Below, one piece after another: positions 46,602 through 59,347 of a stretch of DNA of 64,000 nt. Where the stretch lies: NCBI GenBank assembly GCA_963920665.1, contig OY987263.1, positions 30,492,547-30,556,546 of the forward strand, given 5' to 3'. Below the pieces are notes generated by a model that saw nothing but the letters and a program-made list of their open reading frames with translations, was not told the DNA's origin and searched no databases. Position 1 is the stretch's first letter. Every line of letters starts with the position of its first letter. This DNA comes from Straminergon stramineum (lineage: Eukaryota > Streptophyta > Bryopsida > Hypnales > Calliergonaceae). Both the position numbers and the translations under genes were made by a program.

Positions 46602-49600
46602 ATGGAGTGGTTGGAGAGATTGTTGGGAGGTTCGGAGTATCGCCGTTACGGAGAAAATGAGTATTATGAGTACCCGAGGAATGGAGTCTGTTCAAGTGGT
46701 GGTGGAGTTTTGGAAATTGGACCGGAATTGGAGCCTGGTAATGAATGGTCATGGCGAGGGCCTTCCATCTTTGAGGTACTCTCAAACTGACCTTGTTTTT
46801 ATTATCTTTTTTTGTTTCTAGTTCTCTGGGGTGGGTCTAAAAATTGAGTTGAGGTTATCAATTCTGACGAATTTCGCAAAATAGCCCTATCATTTCGGTA
46901 GCTGGTTAGCTACAACAGAATTTCTAGCAATTTACAACAAATTTTCAACAAAATTGCTGTAAAATTAAGTTGGCTTGAGGATCACATTATTTCTTTAAAT
47001 TCAGTTGTGGAAACAAGAGTCGCGTAGAAAGGTTCGCAAAAGAAGGATCGTACCATAATGCCAAGTCTGGTTTACGAGGCAGATTTGTCACCATGCATTC
47101 CATTGGATAGTCAAAAAAGAAAAAATTATTTGGTAAAAGTACAGATATGGACGTTTGTGATGAACTAAACTATTAGGACTCCGCATTATTTTTCATAATG
47201 CTCTCGAGCCTCCCATCGCTAATCCATAATGCTAAAGAAGAACAAGAGTATAAGATATAACAGCAGGCTCTTCATATGCACTGCTTGGTGGCAACCTCAT
47301 TAGAAATCGGCTCATTTGTGGTTATGTTCATCTGTTTCTTTGCGAAATCACTAACAGCTTGCAGGAGCCTTGCCAACAGGATCCCAATGCCAACATGAAC
47401 CAGGACATGTATTCCACCAGGAGCACCAGCAGCAACTCATGTGACTCTAACAAGTATGTGAGCCAATATGGGGGGACGAGGGAGACTTATTACAACCCTG
47501 CCAGTGGCTACGGCAGGAAGGACCTCCAGCTCCCTGCCTGTGATTCCAGTGAGCACTAATCCTTCAATACCAAAGCTTTTGGTTGTGAGAGACTCTTATT
47601 TGTGCCGTTTTGTAGCCACTCTGTGTACCGGTAGAGTACATTGAATATTTTGGAATGTTGTCTACTCGTACATAGTGGGTGCAAGTAGGATGGCGTTTGA
47701 ATTGTGGCTTGAATAGGGTCTCCTACTACTTCAATGGTTGGTCAGCTTAATCAAATAATGCATGACATTATTAAGTCGGAGCATACTAACCCACTGAACC
47801 TTTTGACTGTGGAATATCACGTCTCTTGTTAGGAATTAAGCAGGCTTACGGAGATGGAGCTCATGCTTGAAAATGAAAGTGCATAACTAGTTTGCATATT
47901 CACGCGCAGTTTTAATGAAAATGGTGCATTTTGTAGGAAGATATAGCACTGAGGATTACGACACTAGGAGTGATATCTTGGCAAGGGGTTTGCAAGAATC
48001 GTTGAGCCTGGATCAATACCCTGTCTCTTATGGCACCCCTGCCTCCGCCACAAAGTATGTAACTCTCTCTACTCTAGGTTCAAAATTTATCATCAACAAG
48101 AGTGATTCTCTTGCCCAGTAGTACATAGAGTAGTGAAATCAGTGAGTTTGAAACTCTTAACCCTTTACGTACTAAGAATTCATGATTTTAAGTTGCAGAC
48201 TTTGATTGATCATATTGTAGAAAGTATAATTTAAATGAAATTTTATATTATATCGTTAACTTGAGTGAAGAATATTACATGCATTGGTTTAAATAAATTA
48301 TTATTAAAATAAACAAAAAATCCTCATATAAACTCTTCAAAATTGCTTAAAAAAACATGAAGAAAACATTGCAGATTCGATCCTTGAGTTCCATTAAATT
48401 CCGGAGTATTCCATCAACCATGTGTCAAAACCTTATTCATCTGTCAAGATTTAGAGTTTGTGCTAGATAGGTATTGACGTGTGAATTTGAAACTGCACTG
48501 TTCGAAGAAACTTTGCAGATTGATTTTGATTTTGATTTTGAAGTAGTTGACCATTCCATGTGCCAAAAAAAATCCGTTCACCAAGATTCAGAGCACATGC
48601 TTGCAAGGGTACCGATGTATTTTGTCACACAATATATCTGCTGTTGTGCAAAACCAAAAAAATTCCGTAGGTTGGGCAATAGTAATTATAAGGAAACTTA
48701 GAGTTTAGGGAGACATGAGACTCTGGAATTTATACTAATAATGCGGTTTTTGTGTAAAGGACAGAAGCAAAGGAATCTGATTATGCAACTTAGAGGCGAA
48801 AATAACGTGACTGACTTGGTGTTGCGCAGATCTGTGGGAACTTCAACGTGTGCTGGTTGTCATCGCACACTGGGATATGGAAGGTTTATGACATGTCGCG
48901 ACCAGAATTGGCACCCATCTTGCTTCAACTGCAAAGCATGCCGCAAGGCAATTGAAGATAAGGTATTATTTTCACATAAAATCAATTAGAAACTGTCCAT
49001 TATAGCTTGTGTTCCTGCGTGATCTTCTATCAAGATGTTTCATTACGAACAACCAGCAAGTTAGCTTGCATTCCAGAAAAAACATTAAGTGATGCGGTTA
49101 GAATGGACATACGGTATTCACTAGAACGGCATGTCTTCATAAGGCCAAAATTGTGTCGTTCAAGTGCCCAAGCTCTGAAACAGTTCAAGACCTGAATGCA
49201 TCGATTTCAGGTTTCAGTTGGCAACTGAAAGTGCGCCAATTTTATTCAAGTCTTCCATTTAACAAGTACGATGTTATAGAGGAGAGAGGGTTGTGAATTC
49301 TGACTTACATATGTCAAATTGGGGTTCGTTTTAGTAAACTGAAGGCATGTTTGGTTGCACCAAAATTGTGAATTTCAAGTGCCCACAGCTCTGAAAACGA
49401 GGACTAGTTTAGATCTCTGAGTTTTTAGTTGGGCAACCGACAACTGCGCAAATTCTGCCAATTGGTCTAATACGCCTATTGTGAATTGAAGAGAGAGGTT
49501 TGTGATTTCTGATCATGCGTGTGTTAAATTTTGGGGAATGCAGTGCTCTATGCATGGAAGTGACCCCTATCATCGCAACTGTTACAAGGAGCTCTTCCAT

Positions 49601-51974
49601 CCCAAGTGTGAGATTTGCTACAACCATGTACGTCCCAGAGTTCATATATATTACCGCAATATTCTGTAGCTGTAGAATTCGTAGCTCTTCAATCCTCTCA
49701 GCCAATGCTATGAATATGTCTCGTGTACTCGTCAACTTAGAATGATGTAACTTGTGCCTGCAGATTCCTTTGAATGCGCAAGGGCGGATCGAGTACAGTT
49801 CACACCCTTTCTGGAACCAGAAACACTGTCCCTCACATGAAAGAGATGGAAGCATATGCTGTTGCATTTGTAATCGCATTGAGGTACCGCACCAATCATC
49901 CAAGTATCCCATACAATCAGGCAGTATGTACCTGAGATTTTGAAGTCATTCGTAATTGTTCTCGTTTGTTATTGACAATATTGAGGAAAGGTCCATCAAG
50001 GAATTTCCCAACCTTCTAATAATATAATAGATTGTTGGTTGGACAATTGCCTCATTTGAGTGTAGATTGATCGTGACTTTCTTTATCATCTTGTTAGTTA
50101 AAATGACGAAAATTTCAAGAAATTGGCACTTTTCCAAGAACGCATCTGGAGATCTACGCAAACCCGCCTAGTGATTAGAGCTTTGTGAAGCTTGAATGTC
50201 ACAAATTTAGGCTCTCTCAAAGATGTCAATTTAACTCATACGATGCTCACCTTGTGATACTTTTGGTTGTCCTTGCAGACAATGGATCAACGGTACGAAA
50301 ATTTGGGAGATGGCAGGAAGGCGTGCTCCGAATGCATAGAATCTGCAGTGATGACAACAAAGGATTGTCAGCCGCTATTCAAGGAAATACTGAAGTTCTA
50401 CAAAACGAACCTTGGCATGCCCATTGAGCAAGAAGTTCCTCTGCTAGTAGTGAAACGGGAGGCTCTTAACAATGCCCAGGAAATTGATAACAATGTAAGT
50501 CTGTTTTGGCAGAGGCGGACCGGCTTTTAGGGTTGATTCTCTATTTCTTTTTTGTGAATTTCTGTTGTGAAACTTGGAACTAACATGTCAGGTGGGTATG
50601 GAATCAGAGCCACACCCATCTTCCAGAAACTCGAGGTTTATGTTTATCAGAGGAGCAAATATTCCCTGTAAGACCACCAAGTCCTCTTCAGGATAATGTC
50701 TGGATTTGTTTTCTTAAACTGAGATTTCATGTTAATGAATTGTAGGAGAAACAAAGAGGAAGATTGTATTACAGAAATTGTTTCAATATCGTGCCATTGA
50801 TGGTTCTCACTGAGCAGAGTTCTGTTTTAACAGGTCTTGGAACATGGTAGCAAAACGGAAATGAGGAAATTAACACGTCACTGTGAAGTTACAGCTATTC
50901 TTGTTCTTTATGGCTTACCGAGGTATGCTTCTCGTCTCTTTGGCTCATGGGTTTGCAAGAAAACCGAAACCTCAATTCATATGAAGAGCATGAATATACC
51001 ACTTAATGTAATCCTTTCTGTAGCATTTTGGTTTCTTTTAGACCTTTAATTGATTATGTTTGGGCAAGATTTAATCATTGAGGTCATTTATAGCCTTATG
51101 AAAATGCAATTTGATATGAAATTACATTTCTTGTCGCTTCCATAGGTCGACATCAATGTTCATTCTAATCATTCTAAATTTTTGTCAGAGTGGAATCCAC
51201 ATAATGTAGCCATTTTCGGACAGAAATCGCCTTGCATACACATACATATATGCACTTTATTCATTCAAATTTCATAATCTCATTCATTATATGATTATTA
51301 TTTTCGTCCATCTATTAGCAATAAGAGAATGAAAATTTTATTATGAAACACAAAAACCTATAGAGGGATTTTCTCCATTTCAACAATAATTTGCGGGTAA
51401 AAACATCACTGCTGCACTAGATATTTCTCATAACCGAAGGCTCTGCTTTCGCAATACGGAGTCCATATGCACGCTCCGAACTTGCAACTATTATTTTCTC
51501 AAATGCATTATCTGAACAGCATGAATCACGTGCATGTGCAGGTTGTTAACGGGGTCTATCTTAGCACACGAACTAATGCACGCCTGGATTCGTCTAGACG
51601 GTAAGCATAATACGCACCATTGAACAATAATTCTAAATACGTTACTATGTGGGTACTAGGCTTTAATTCTAAACCCCAATTTATATACACATGCAGGAAG
51701 ATTTCCGGACCTGGAGGATGATGTAGAGGAGGGTATTTGCCAAGTGATTGCTCACATGTGGCTGAAAGCAGAGCTTGAAAGCATGACAAGAAGAAGCTAC
51801 GGTGGATCATCAATTCGGAGCAAACGCCTGGGTGAGTTTTTCCTGCACCAAATTGAAACCGACTCTTCGCCTATTTACGGGGATGGATTTCGAATGGTTT
51901 CTGCATCAGTTGCCAAATATGGCCTTCCCCGAACTCTTCACCATCTTCGACAAACTGGTGAGATTCTTCGCTAG
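46602..51974 (+). CDS. DA1: DA1-like protein: UIM, LIM domain and HExxH peptidase
   Basis: Eleven coding exons: 46602-46775, 47365-47548, 47937-48054, 48830-48962, 49544-49627, 49764-49883, 50279-50494, 50608-50667, 50834-50922, 51542-51600 and 51697-51974. All are GT-AG and phase-consistent, giving 504 residues (Arabidopsis DA1 has 532). DA1 is a ubiquitin-activated peptidase that limits organ growth by cleaving regulators of cell proliferation. Visible parts are an N-terminus starting MEWLERLLGG, one ubiquitin-interacting motif (DILARGLQESL, residues 132-142), a LIM domain (C166-x2-C169 to about 229), further Cys pairs (CPSH, CCCICNR), the PETRGLCLSEEQ signature, and the zinc site HELMH (402-406). 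The DVEEGIC segment (421-427) follows. The C-terminus GEFFLHQIE..SPIYGDGFR is conserved. Only one UIM is clear, whereas DA1 has two. Exon 8 needs the acceptor at 50607, not the nearer CAG at 50591, to keep frame. Confidence 0.93.
49145..49543 (+). repeat. Tandem duplication inside DA1 intron 4
   Basis: Two units about 215 bases apart begin with 'ccaaaattgtg' at 49145 and 49360. They share 'ttcaagtgccca.agctctgaaa', 'agttgg.caac', 'ctgcgccaa/ctgcgcaaa', 'gaga.aggtttgtga' and 'tgtcaaattgggg/tgttaaattttgggg'. The second unit ends in the functional acceptor (AATGCAG, 49543). The first unit's equivalent is altered (TTTTAG). Confidence 0.7.
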
Positions 51975-54239
51975 ATTATTCTCAACAATTACCGATCAAA
52001 TCTGATTCTCCAAGCGACCATGTCGGTTGCCTCATTCGCGAGTTACAGAAGAATTATAAATTGTAATCCTGCTCCAGGTAGAAAAGGATTATAACCTATA
52101 ATCCTGCATTTCCTGCTCGCCATTAAAATTTAAAGCCCTGAAATCAACTGAAAAATGCCGATCTTGACGTTCTTGATTGCTTAGAACGACTTGACATTAT
52201 CGGTTCTACAATATAATGCTCTCAAATTTCTCAACTTTTGAGCGTTATCCAGTCCCATTTTTTTAAATATTCTGTACATACACACAGGGGTTTTGTAGTC
52301 TACTGATTCTGACCATCGCACTCATGAATTTCAGTGAGGATATTCGTTAGAGGTGTACATACTTAGTGAACAATCGTTCATTGTAGAAACAATGCTGCTT
52401 GTAAAGTAGTAGGCTTAGGAACAAGGCAATTTTTTTACAGTTGAAGTGAAGCTACTAAGTGTAAAGTTTACTTATAGGTCATGAAGAACTTCCGGGATCC
52501 CTCTTTCTGTACTGTAATACATTGCTAATTTCCTGAGAATGACATCTCTCATCCCTTCGCAACCCAAATCTCAATCATAGCAGCCTCAGATTGAATGGCT
52601 ACTTAACTACAATGGGTCCATTTTCTAAGTGCCTGGAATGGAGAAAATGTTTAGAACATGCCTCCCTGCTTCGCAAGTGAACATCTCAGCAGGACAATTA
52701 TTTTGTTCCAAAATTGTGACCTGCAACTAAGTTAAGTAAGAGTGTTTTGAATTCCATTGTTTAACTTTTTTGAAGCACGTAATTCTCATAACTAAGTTAT
52801 TCTGATTACCAGTATCAATAGTGTCATCCTGCAGTGGAGTACTCGTATTGTCAGACTATCTCTGACAGAATTGTCTGCTTTGACATAATTTCTGTTGCTT
52901 CATCCCATGATGAAAAACATGATGCCCAGCTGCCAGCTGAGCGAGCAAAAGAATGTCAAGTTGGAAGTTAACTGCTAAGTTAAATGAATTCAATATCTTT
53001 GAGGACGGAATGTCAGGTGCAATGGTCACACTTTAAAGCCACTTGGATGGAATGATGTCAGTGCTCCAGGAACAATTCTTTCTAGAAACACAATCTGCCT
53101 CAACAAGCACCTCATCTGGGGTGGGCACCCCCCAAAACGTCACTTTTTGCCTACCTTTGTTGCTGTTAATAGAATGGTCAAAGGGGCGACATTTTCTTAT
53201 TGGCAAACAAAAGGAGGTTCCAACGCATCAAAGAACACAACATTTGGATACAATATGCAAAAGTTATGAAGTGTTAAAGGTTTTTTTGGTATAGGTTCTA
53301 AAATCGTTTCTTACATCAAAGGTACATATTGATTTTCAAGATGTACCAAGAGTGATGATGGTAGTTCTTGGTTAGTGGCAAATTTAGGGGTGTCACTTTA
53401 TTGAATATCTATTCTTGCATAATATGCTATAATCAATCCCAATGTAGATGAAGTATTTGTTAATGCCTGACTTTGTATCAAAAGTCATATAATCATTCAC
53501 TTAGAACCAATATTGTTCCTAATTTTTATCTTTTTTATTCATGTAGAGCTTAACACAAATTAACTCTTTGAGTCCCACAAAACCAAAATTGATTTCCGTA
53601 GAACTTGTGAAAAGACATAAATAACTCTTAAAATAGAAAATATCATGGATGTTACATAAGTTTGTTTATATGTATATACTAAATACAAACATCTTTTATA
53701 TATAGCATATCTCCCATACATATTATAGAGAGAGAAATATGTAGACATTGATATAATCATATAATTATACAATATTAAAAACGAATTTGTATTGTGATGA
53801 TATTTTTGAATTATATTTTACTATTATAATCAAAATTATATTTATATTTATATTTATATTTATACTTACTTGAAGTATTAAATTAAATATTATTATTATT
53901 TCTAATCAAAAAGTAGATATAATTAATAGTAGCTAGAGAGACCAATATTTAATGATTTCCAAGAATCTATTCATGTGTAGAAGTGTTTATTTATATGTTT
54001 AGATATATGACCTCAAAAAGCATAGAAGCAAAGCTAAGTTTTAAAATCTTCAAATGCTACATCTTCATATTGAAAATGGATGATTATCCTTCTATTTCTT
54101 ATGTAAAATTTTTTAATTGGTATGATTTTCCATATCATTAGATGGAATTCAAGTTGAATTAGTTAATTTTTTGACACTATATAGTCCAAAAAAATAGGCA
54201 ATTTAATAATAGGATCAATGAGCGATTGCTTATTGGGAC
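51975..54239. other. 3' flank of the DA1-like gene, then AT-rich DNA
   Basis: The 3' UTR and flank continue to roughly 52700 in mixed composition. An 83-codon frame at 53043-53294 has no known domain. A (TATATT)n-like run lies at about 53830-53865. No gene is seen. Confidence 0.4.
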
Positions 54240-54550
54240 ACAATTAAGTGTACTCTTAAAGCACCCTTTCAAGAGTTGATTGACTTTTGACGAAAGCTAA
54301 ATTCCTTGAAACAATATTCAAGAAATTTTTGCAAGAAAAATAAATTAGGATTGGCATCTAATCCAAGTCATTTTAAAGGTTTTGAAGCTTTGTGGAATTG
54401 ATTATGAATTTTTGAAGTTGAAACGTACTAGTCACTAAAAGCAACCACTTCCTGAAATGCACACTATTGGCATATTAAAGAAAGAAAAATGTACTTCTAT
54501 ACTAGTGGTCCTATTAGAGCACGGACACTTTTAGAACAAACTACCTTAAA
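54240..54550 (+). repeat. Dispersed repeat, partner of 3849-4150
   Basis: Same landmark order as at 3849-4150 and same orientation. This copy is somewhat more eroded, and its termini are not defined. Confidence 0.6.
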
Positions 54551-56864
54551 GCATTGCCACCATGGCTTAATACACCCTCACGGGACTCCATGCTTTGGAC
54601 TTGGTAACCAAAACAAACACCACCATGACACTAGGTGCAATTACCTAAACACCAAGAGTTTCAAATTTTCCTCTTTTGCCTTTAACTTTGCGCGGACAAT
54701 GAATTTTAAATAGGGCTTGGAGTTGACTACTTTTTTGAGATTTATCAAAGTTTTGTGCTCCAACTTTACTATCTTTAGACATTGAAGCTTAACAAATGAA
54801 TAGCATGAGTACGTAGCAATAGCAAAGAGTTGGAATTTGAATTTATAAAGTAAAAACCATAATAGCCATAATGAAGAGTCTAGAGCAATGATCCCATAAC
54901 TAGTTTATGGAATTAAGTGCAAATGTTACCTTCAATACAAACAAGCATCAACTTTGGCTATCTTGAGAGTGAATAGTATGAAAGAAAATAATAGAAAAGA
55001 AAGGATTTGCAATTTGTGAAGGGTTATTGGGAGCACTATAACACAAAACTGACGAAATAGATGCTAATTCAAATGTGGAGGAATTTATAGATTTTGCAAA
55101 TTGTCTATCAAATTCTATTGCTTGTTATAGTTCTAGCTAAAATGTCTCCATTAAAGGCCTTGTATTACAATGTACTAGTAGCACAAGGATTTTTTTGTAG
55201 AAACTTAGCTAATTTTAGCTAGTTTAGGAATCATCAGTCTAGAGTACAAGGATGGGGTGGGGCGAATTAGCCAGTCCACACTAGTGACCAGCCCTTTTGG
55301 GCACTATGGGGCCACATTGCACCATTTCAAAATAAATGTCTATTTTTTGTTAAACAAAAGTAATCTATTTTCATCCAAAATTTTCCATTTCTATTAAAAA
55401 TGTGAATGAAGTCGCCAAATTTTGATGAAAAAGTGCATGTATATGATTGGAAAGTATTTTTTTGATCCAAAAGATGGATGGATGTAAAAATACAATGCTT
55501 CACCAAATTTTAAGTGATCACCATCTAGGCACTTTCTCAAAAAGTAAAAAGAAAAGGGGGTTGCTAGAAACTCAGGGACCCGCAATGCCTGAGCTGCTTG
55601 AAATGCCCTTTAAGTGTCATTTTCCATGGGGATTTGACTGCCCTATGGTGGCAATACTCTTAATGTACCTTATTCAAGAGAAATAGCAGTTCACCAACTC
55701 GTGCCATGTGCAGGAGACAACATGGGTGATACCTCGGATAATCCCGAGGAATTAAACGTAGCATAACAACCAATTAAGTGGAAAATGTTTGAAACTATGA
55801 TTGAATGTCAAAAATCCTGCGTCTTTCTCACAAGTGAAGGAACCATAGAAGAGGTCAAAGCTTTCAAGGAAATGAGTCATTATGGAAAGCAACTTCCAAT
55901 GCTCAAGTGGATGCCTTCTTTAGGAGTTTGCTTTCGAAGTACGGAATGGTGGAGCTTCTCTGACTTAGCTTTGCTCAAGTTCTGAAGTGACTAGACTTCG
56001 CAGCTTTAGCAAGTAAGGTAGTGTGCTCAAAAACTATCCCTTTAAGGGCTGTTGGGCCTTTCTGATGGTTTTCGGATGCCCGAAAGTATTTTCCCTTATT
56101 TTTCACTTGAAGAAAATTGATACGCAAGTCTAACACAAGTGGTTTCATATTTGGGGGGGGCATTTATGAATTACTTATGAATTTTCAAAGAATTTTGTAG
56201 TAGGCACCTATTCTTGATCATAGGCCTTGCAAAAAAAATCTTCACATGCAATCTGAAAAAAGATATGGATGGGTCGAAAACAAGCATTGTGGCATTCAAA
56301 AAGTAATACATAGTCAAGGTTCTTAAATGCGACCATTATTGAACTAAAACAGACCTAAAATTTTCTTAACATTTGTAAGAAGGTAATTGGGCAATTGATT
56401 CTCATTTTGAAAAATTAAGTGGACACACCTTAGCTCTGAAATGGACACTCCCTAGCTCTTATTCAATCCATTGGCAAAGTATGAACTAATACTTGACAAA
56501 TCTTAATTATGCTCACATTGTTGACAATCCATTTTAGAACAACTCATTGTCCATGTAGGGTTGTTTGAAGAAGAGGATCACAATAAGAGCCCCTTCCTAT
56601 AGTGTTTTACATTATCTTAGCAATTGAAAGCTTTGACTTATTACTCCTTCCTTCAATTCCCATAATACTACCATAGATGTAGGGCAAGATCAGTACATTG
56701 ACAAGATCAAGCAAAGTAGATTCAACACTTTATAAATTTAATTATTTAAATTTCAACATTCTATTCAACCGGTATTCAAAATATTCAACATCTCATTTTA
56801 GCATCCACATAGAATTAGTTGATGGTAGAAGAGAAAAGAAGCTCTTTCTACAAGTGGGGTAGTA
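54551..56864. other. AT-rich intergenic DNA
   Basis: Short frames at 55447-55686 and 55785-55985 are open but unrecognised. A slightly GC-richer patch at 55240-55320 and 55560-55760 may be repeat-derived. No gene or RNA is seen. Confidence 0.4.
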
Positions 56865-57480
56865 GTAGGTAAAACAACCTATGTGGGATATGTCAATTAG
56901 GATTGGCAAGAGCTCAACCATTCATAGTTAAGCATAATTAAGTCGAAAGCACAACGTCTATTCAAAGTAGAATTTCAGACCTCATTTAGGCATAGTAGAA
57001 TAGATTTTTTCAAAAAAACTTTGTACTAAGATAATGTATAAAAGAAAGCTAAATTTCATCTCCAAAAAAACATTTGAGATTTAGAGACTCCAATTAAAGT
57101 TATGGACAAATTTCAAAGAGGGGTTGGAAGGGACATTTTCTTAAACATTTTCAAACATCCTCTCTTAATTTTGTCCATAACTTTTGATTGGAGTCTCTAA
57201 ACCTTAAATGGGTTTTTGGATAAGAATTTTAGAATTATTATACAAATTTTCTTAGTTCAATTTTTTTTGGAAAAAAATGTAATTTACAATGCCAAAATGA
57301 GGTCTAAAAATCTACTTTAAGCACAATTCCTATGTTTTGAAAATGAGCAGTCAAGCTTTCATCTTCAAATTGTCCCATACCCTTTGAGGATTCACAATGG
57401 ACAATTGAATTCATTATAAAACAATGGCTTCACCCTCACCCTCACTAGATGTCAATAGAATCAATCTATCACTTTGCCAT
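56865..57480 (-). repeat. Dispersed repeat, inverted partner of 24230-24790
   Basis: In reverse complement it follows 24230-24790 landmark by landmark, including the internal palindrome ('agacctcatttaggcatagtagaat' split across both arms). The copies lie 32 kb apart in opposite orientation, so they are independent insertions and not the two LTRs of one element. Confidence 0.6.
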
Positions 57481-58412
57481 CAAAAGATTCTTGATAATAG
57501 ATGGTAATTGAACTATTTAGGGGATTTTTTTTGACACTTAGTCTTTATATTTTTTCAAAATTTGTCAATTTTCTTTTTCCTTTTATTTGATTCTTGACTT
57601 TATTGAAAATAATCATTTTCCACCACTCTTGCCATATGGTTATGGTAGTCTTTTTTCGTAGTCCCTCCATCCCAAAATTATCTTTTGGTTCTCCTTAAAG
57701 TTATTGCCCCAAAATGATCTTCTAAGTTGTTCAAAAATTATCATTTTTGTTCTTGAAGATTCATTAAATGGATAATAACTTCTTTCAATTATTTAGAAAT
57801 GGATTGAAATAATGTTATTTGCAGCCTTAATCAAAAACATTTTATGCAAGTGGAAGATAATTTTGGAACAAAGGAAGTCATAATGAAAGTATTGAGGATT
57901 TTTCAATGATTTTTTGAATGCAATAGATATGTAGTGCCATATATAAATAAGGATAGGCTTTATTGAGAAAGAAGACTTCATGTGCAACTCTTTGTGTTCA
58001 ACTTTGCAAAAGAATGGTTTGGAATTCCGTAGATTCTATGAAAAGTTGATTGTCTCTTGGTCTTTGGCCCAATCAACTTCAATTTGCTATTAAATGAAAT
58101 GAAGATTTCGAATTTTTAAAATTTTTATCATGGCTCATAAACTAGACTTCTAGTGCTTCATTTCATTAGATAATGTTATGAACAAAAGAAATTTTCTTCA
58201 ACCCTTGAATCATGTCTGAAGTACATTATAACAAGTAATTCAGGACAAATTAAAAAAAATAAAAGGGACTAGTATAATGGGATGGAGTGAATATTAAACT
58301 TCATTATTTTCACTCTGGACCACATAGTGAATATTGAAATGTGGTCCATAGTGAATATTAAACTTCATTATTTTTTATTCCCATAATCTATCCATATCCC
58401 CTATATGGAATA
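57481..58412. other. AT-rich intergenic DNA
   Basis: No gene is seen. Near 58290-58375 'gtgaatattaaacttcatta' occurs twice around a 'tggaccacat..atgtggtcca' hairpin. Confidence 0.4.
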
Positions 58413-58416
58413 TTAA

Positions 58417-59343
58417 CCCCTAAATGTATTTGACTATATTTTCACTAAAAATGCTTCAAAATTGTCATTTCTACTACAAGTACCAAATTTAAGGAAAAAA
58501 ATAGATTTTTGGACACATGTAACCATAGAATCTTGTAGTTTGCTAGTTTGAAAAGATGTAGAAAAATTTTCAAAATTTTTTACTGTATAGATTGCAAGAT
58601 ATTAGTGTTCAAATTGACATTAATCATTTTTGGGTCCTTCAAAAAAAGAGGCAGCTACACTTTACAAGGTCATATTTGTATGAAAAAATGTCCAAAATGG
58701 TGGTATTTCTATGAATTCATTCTTCAAGGTAAGTTGACTACATGCTTGAAAAATTTTAGATCATTTGGACTTGTACAGCATATAGGAAAAAAATCTTAAG
58801 TAGAAAAAAATAGAGAATTATTCAAAATACTAAATTGTTAAGAATTTAGTTATGGAATTGAAAAATGCCAATTCCAATGGTTGTAATGTTGTAATAAACA
58901 ATCTACACCCATGGGTTTTCTTTTTTGGAAAAATATAGAAAATTGAGTTAAATAAAGGACTTCAAAGTTTATCTTAGAGTAGAGATTTATAACTACCCTC
59001 AAACTAAAACTCCTCATAACTTTCATCTCATTAATTAAAATGGAATGATTCAAAGCTTTCCGTGTATATAAATCTAGATAACCAATTTCAAGTCTTAGTT
59101 TCTTAAAAAAGTGATTTTTTAATAACTTCTTTGAGTTGCCCATACTACTTGCTAAGCAATGAAAATGACATATCATGCAATAACTTTTTAACCATTTAGT
59201 CAAAAGTTCGGAAAATTGTCTTGCCTTGAAGCTACTCCTTGGTCATATGTTATGTGAAAATTTCAAAAAAAATGAAATTCCATTTATAGTGAATTGCCCA
59301 AAATCACTATGTTGCCCTAAAACACAATTTGGGCATTTAGGGG
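58417..59343 (+). mobile_element. TTAA/CCCCTAAATG element, 927 bp
   Basis: It starts CCCCTAAATG after TTAA (58413-58416) and ends CATTTAGGGG followed by ATAA, one base off TTAA. The 10-base ends are exact inverted copies. The interior differs from the 560-bp family and has no transposase frame. A frame at 58548-58799 (+) and one at 58850-59203 (-) look non-coding. A decayed relative lies at 35705-36620. Confidence 0.6.
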
Positions 59344-59347
59344 ATAA

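Noticed and set aside
44180..46775. N-terminal extension of DA1 through the frame at 44180
   Set aside because: Splicing the donor at 44428 to the acceptor before the DA1 start gives an early stop. MEWLERLLGG aligns with the normal N-terminus of the family.
49409..49912. 167-codon minus-strand frame over DA1 exons 5-6
   Set aside because: It runs antisense through two LIM-region exons and an intron and has no recognisable content.
50592..50607. Acceptor CAG at 50591 for DA1 exon 8
   Set aside because: It shifts the frame and destroys the conserved PETRGLCLSEEQ block. The acceptor at 50607 keeps both.
53830..53865. TATATT repeat as a regulatory or origin element
   Set aside because: It is a short simple-sequence run, common in AT-rich plant DNA, with no supporting context.
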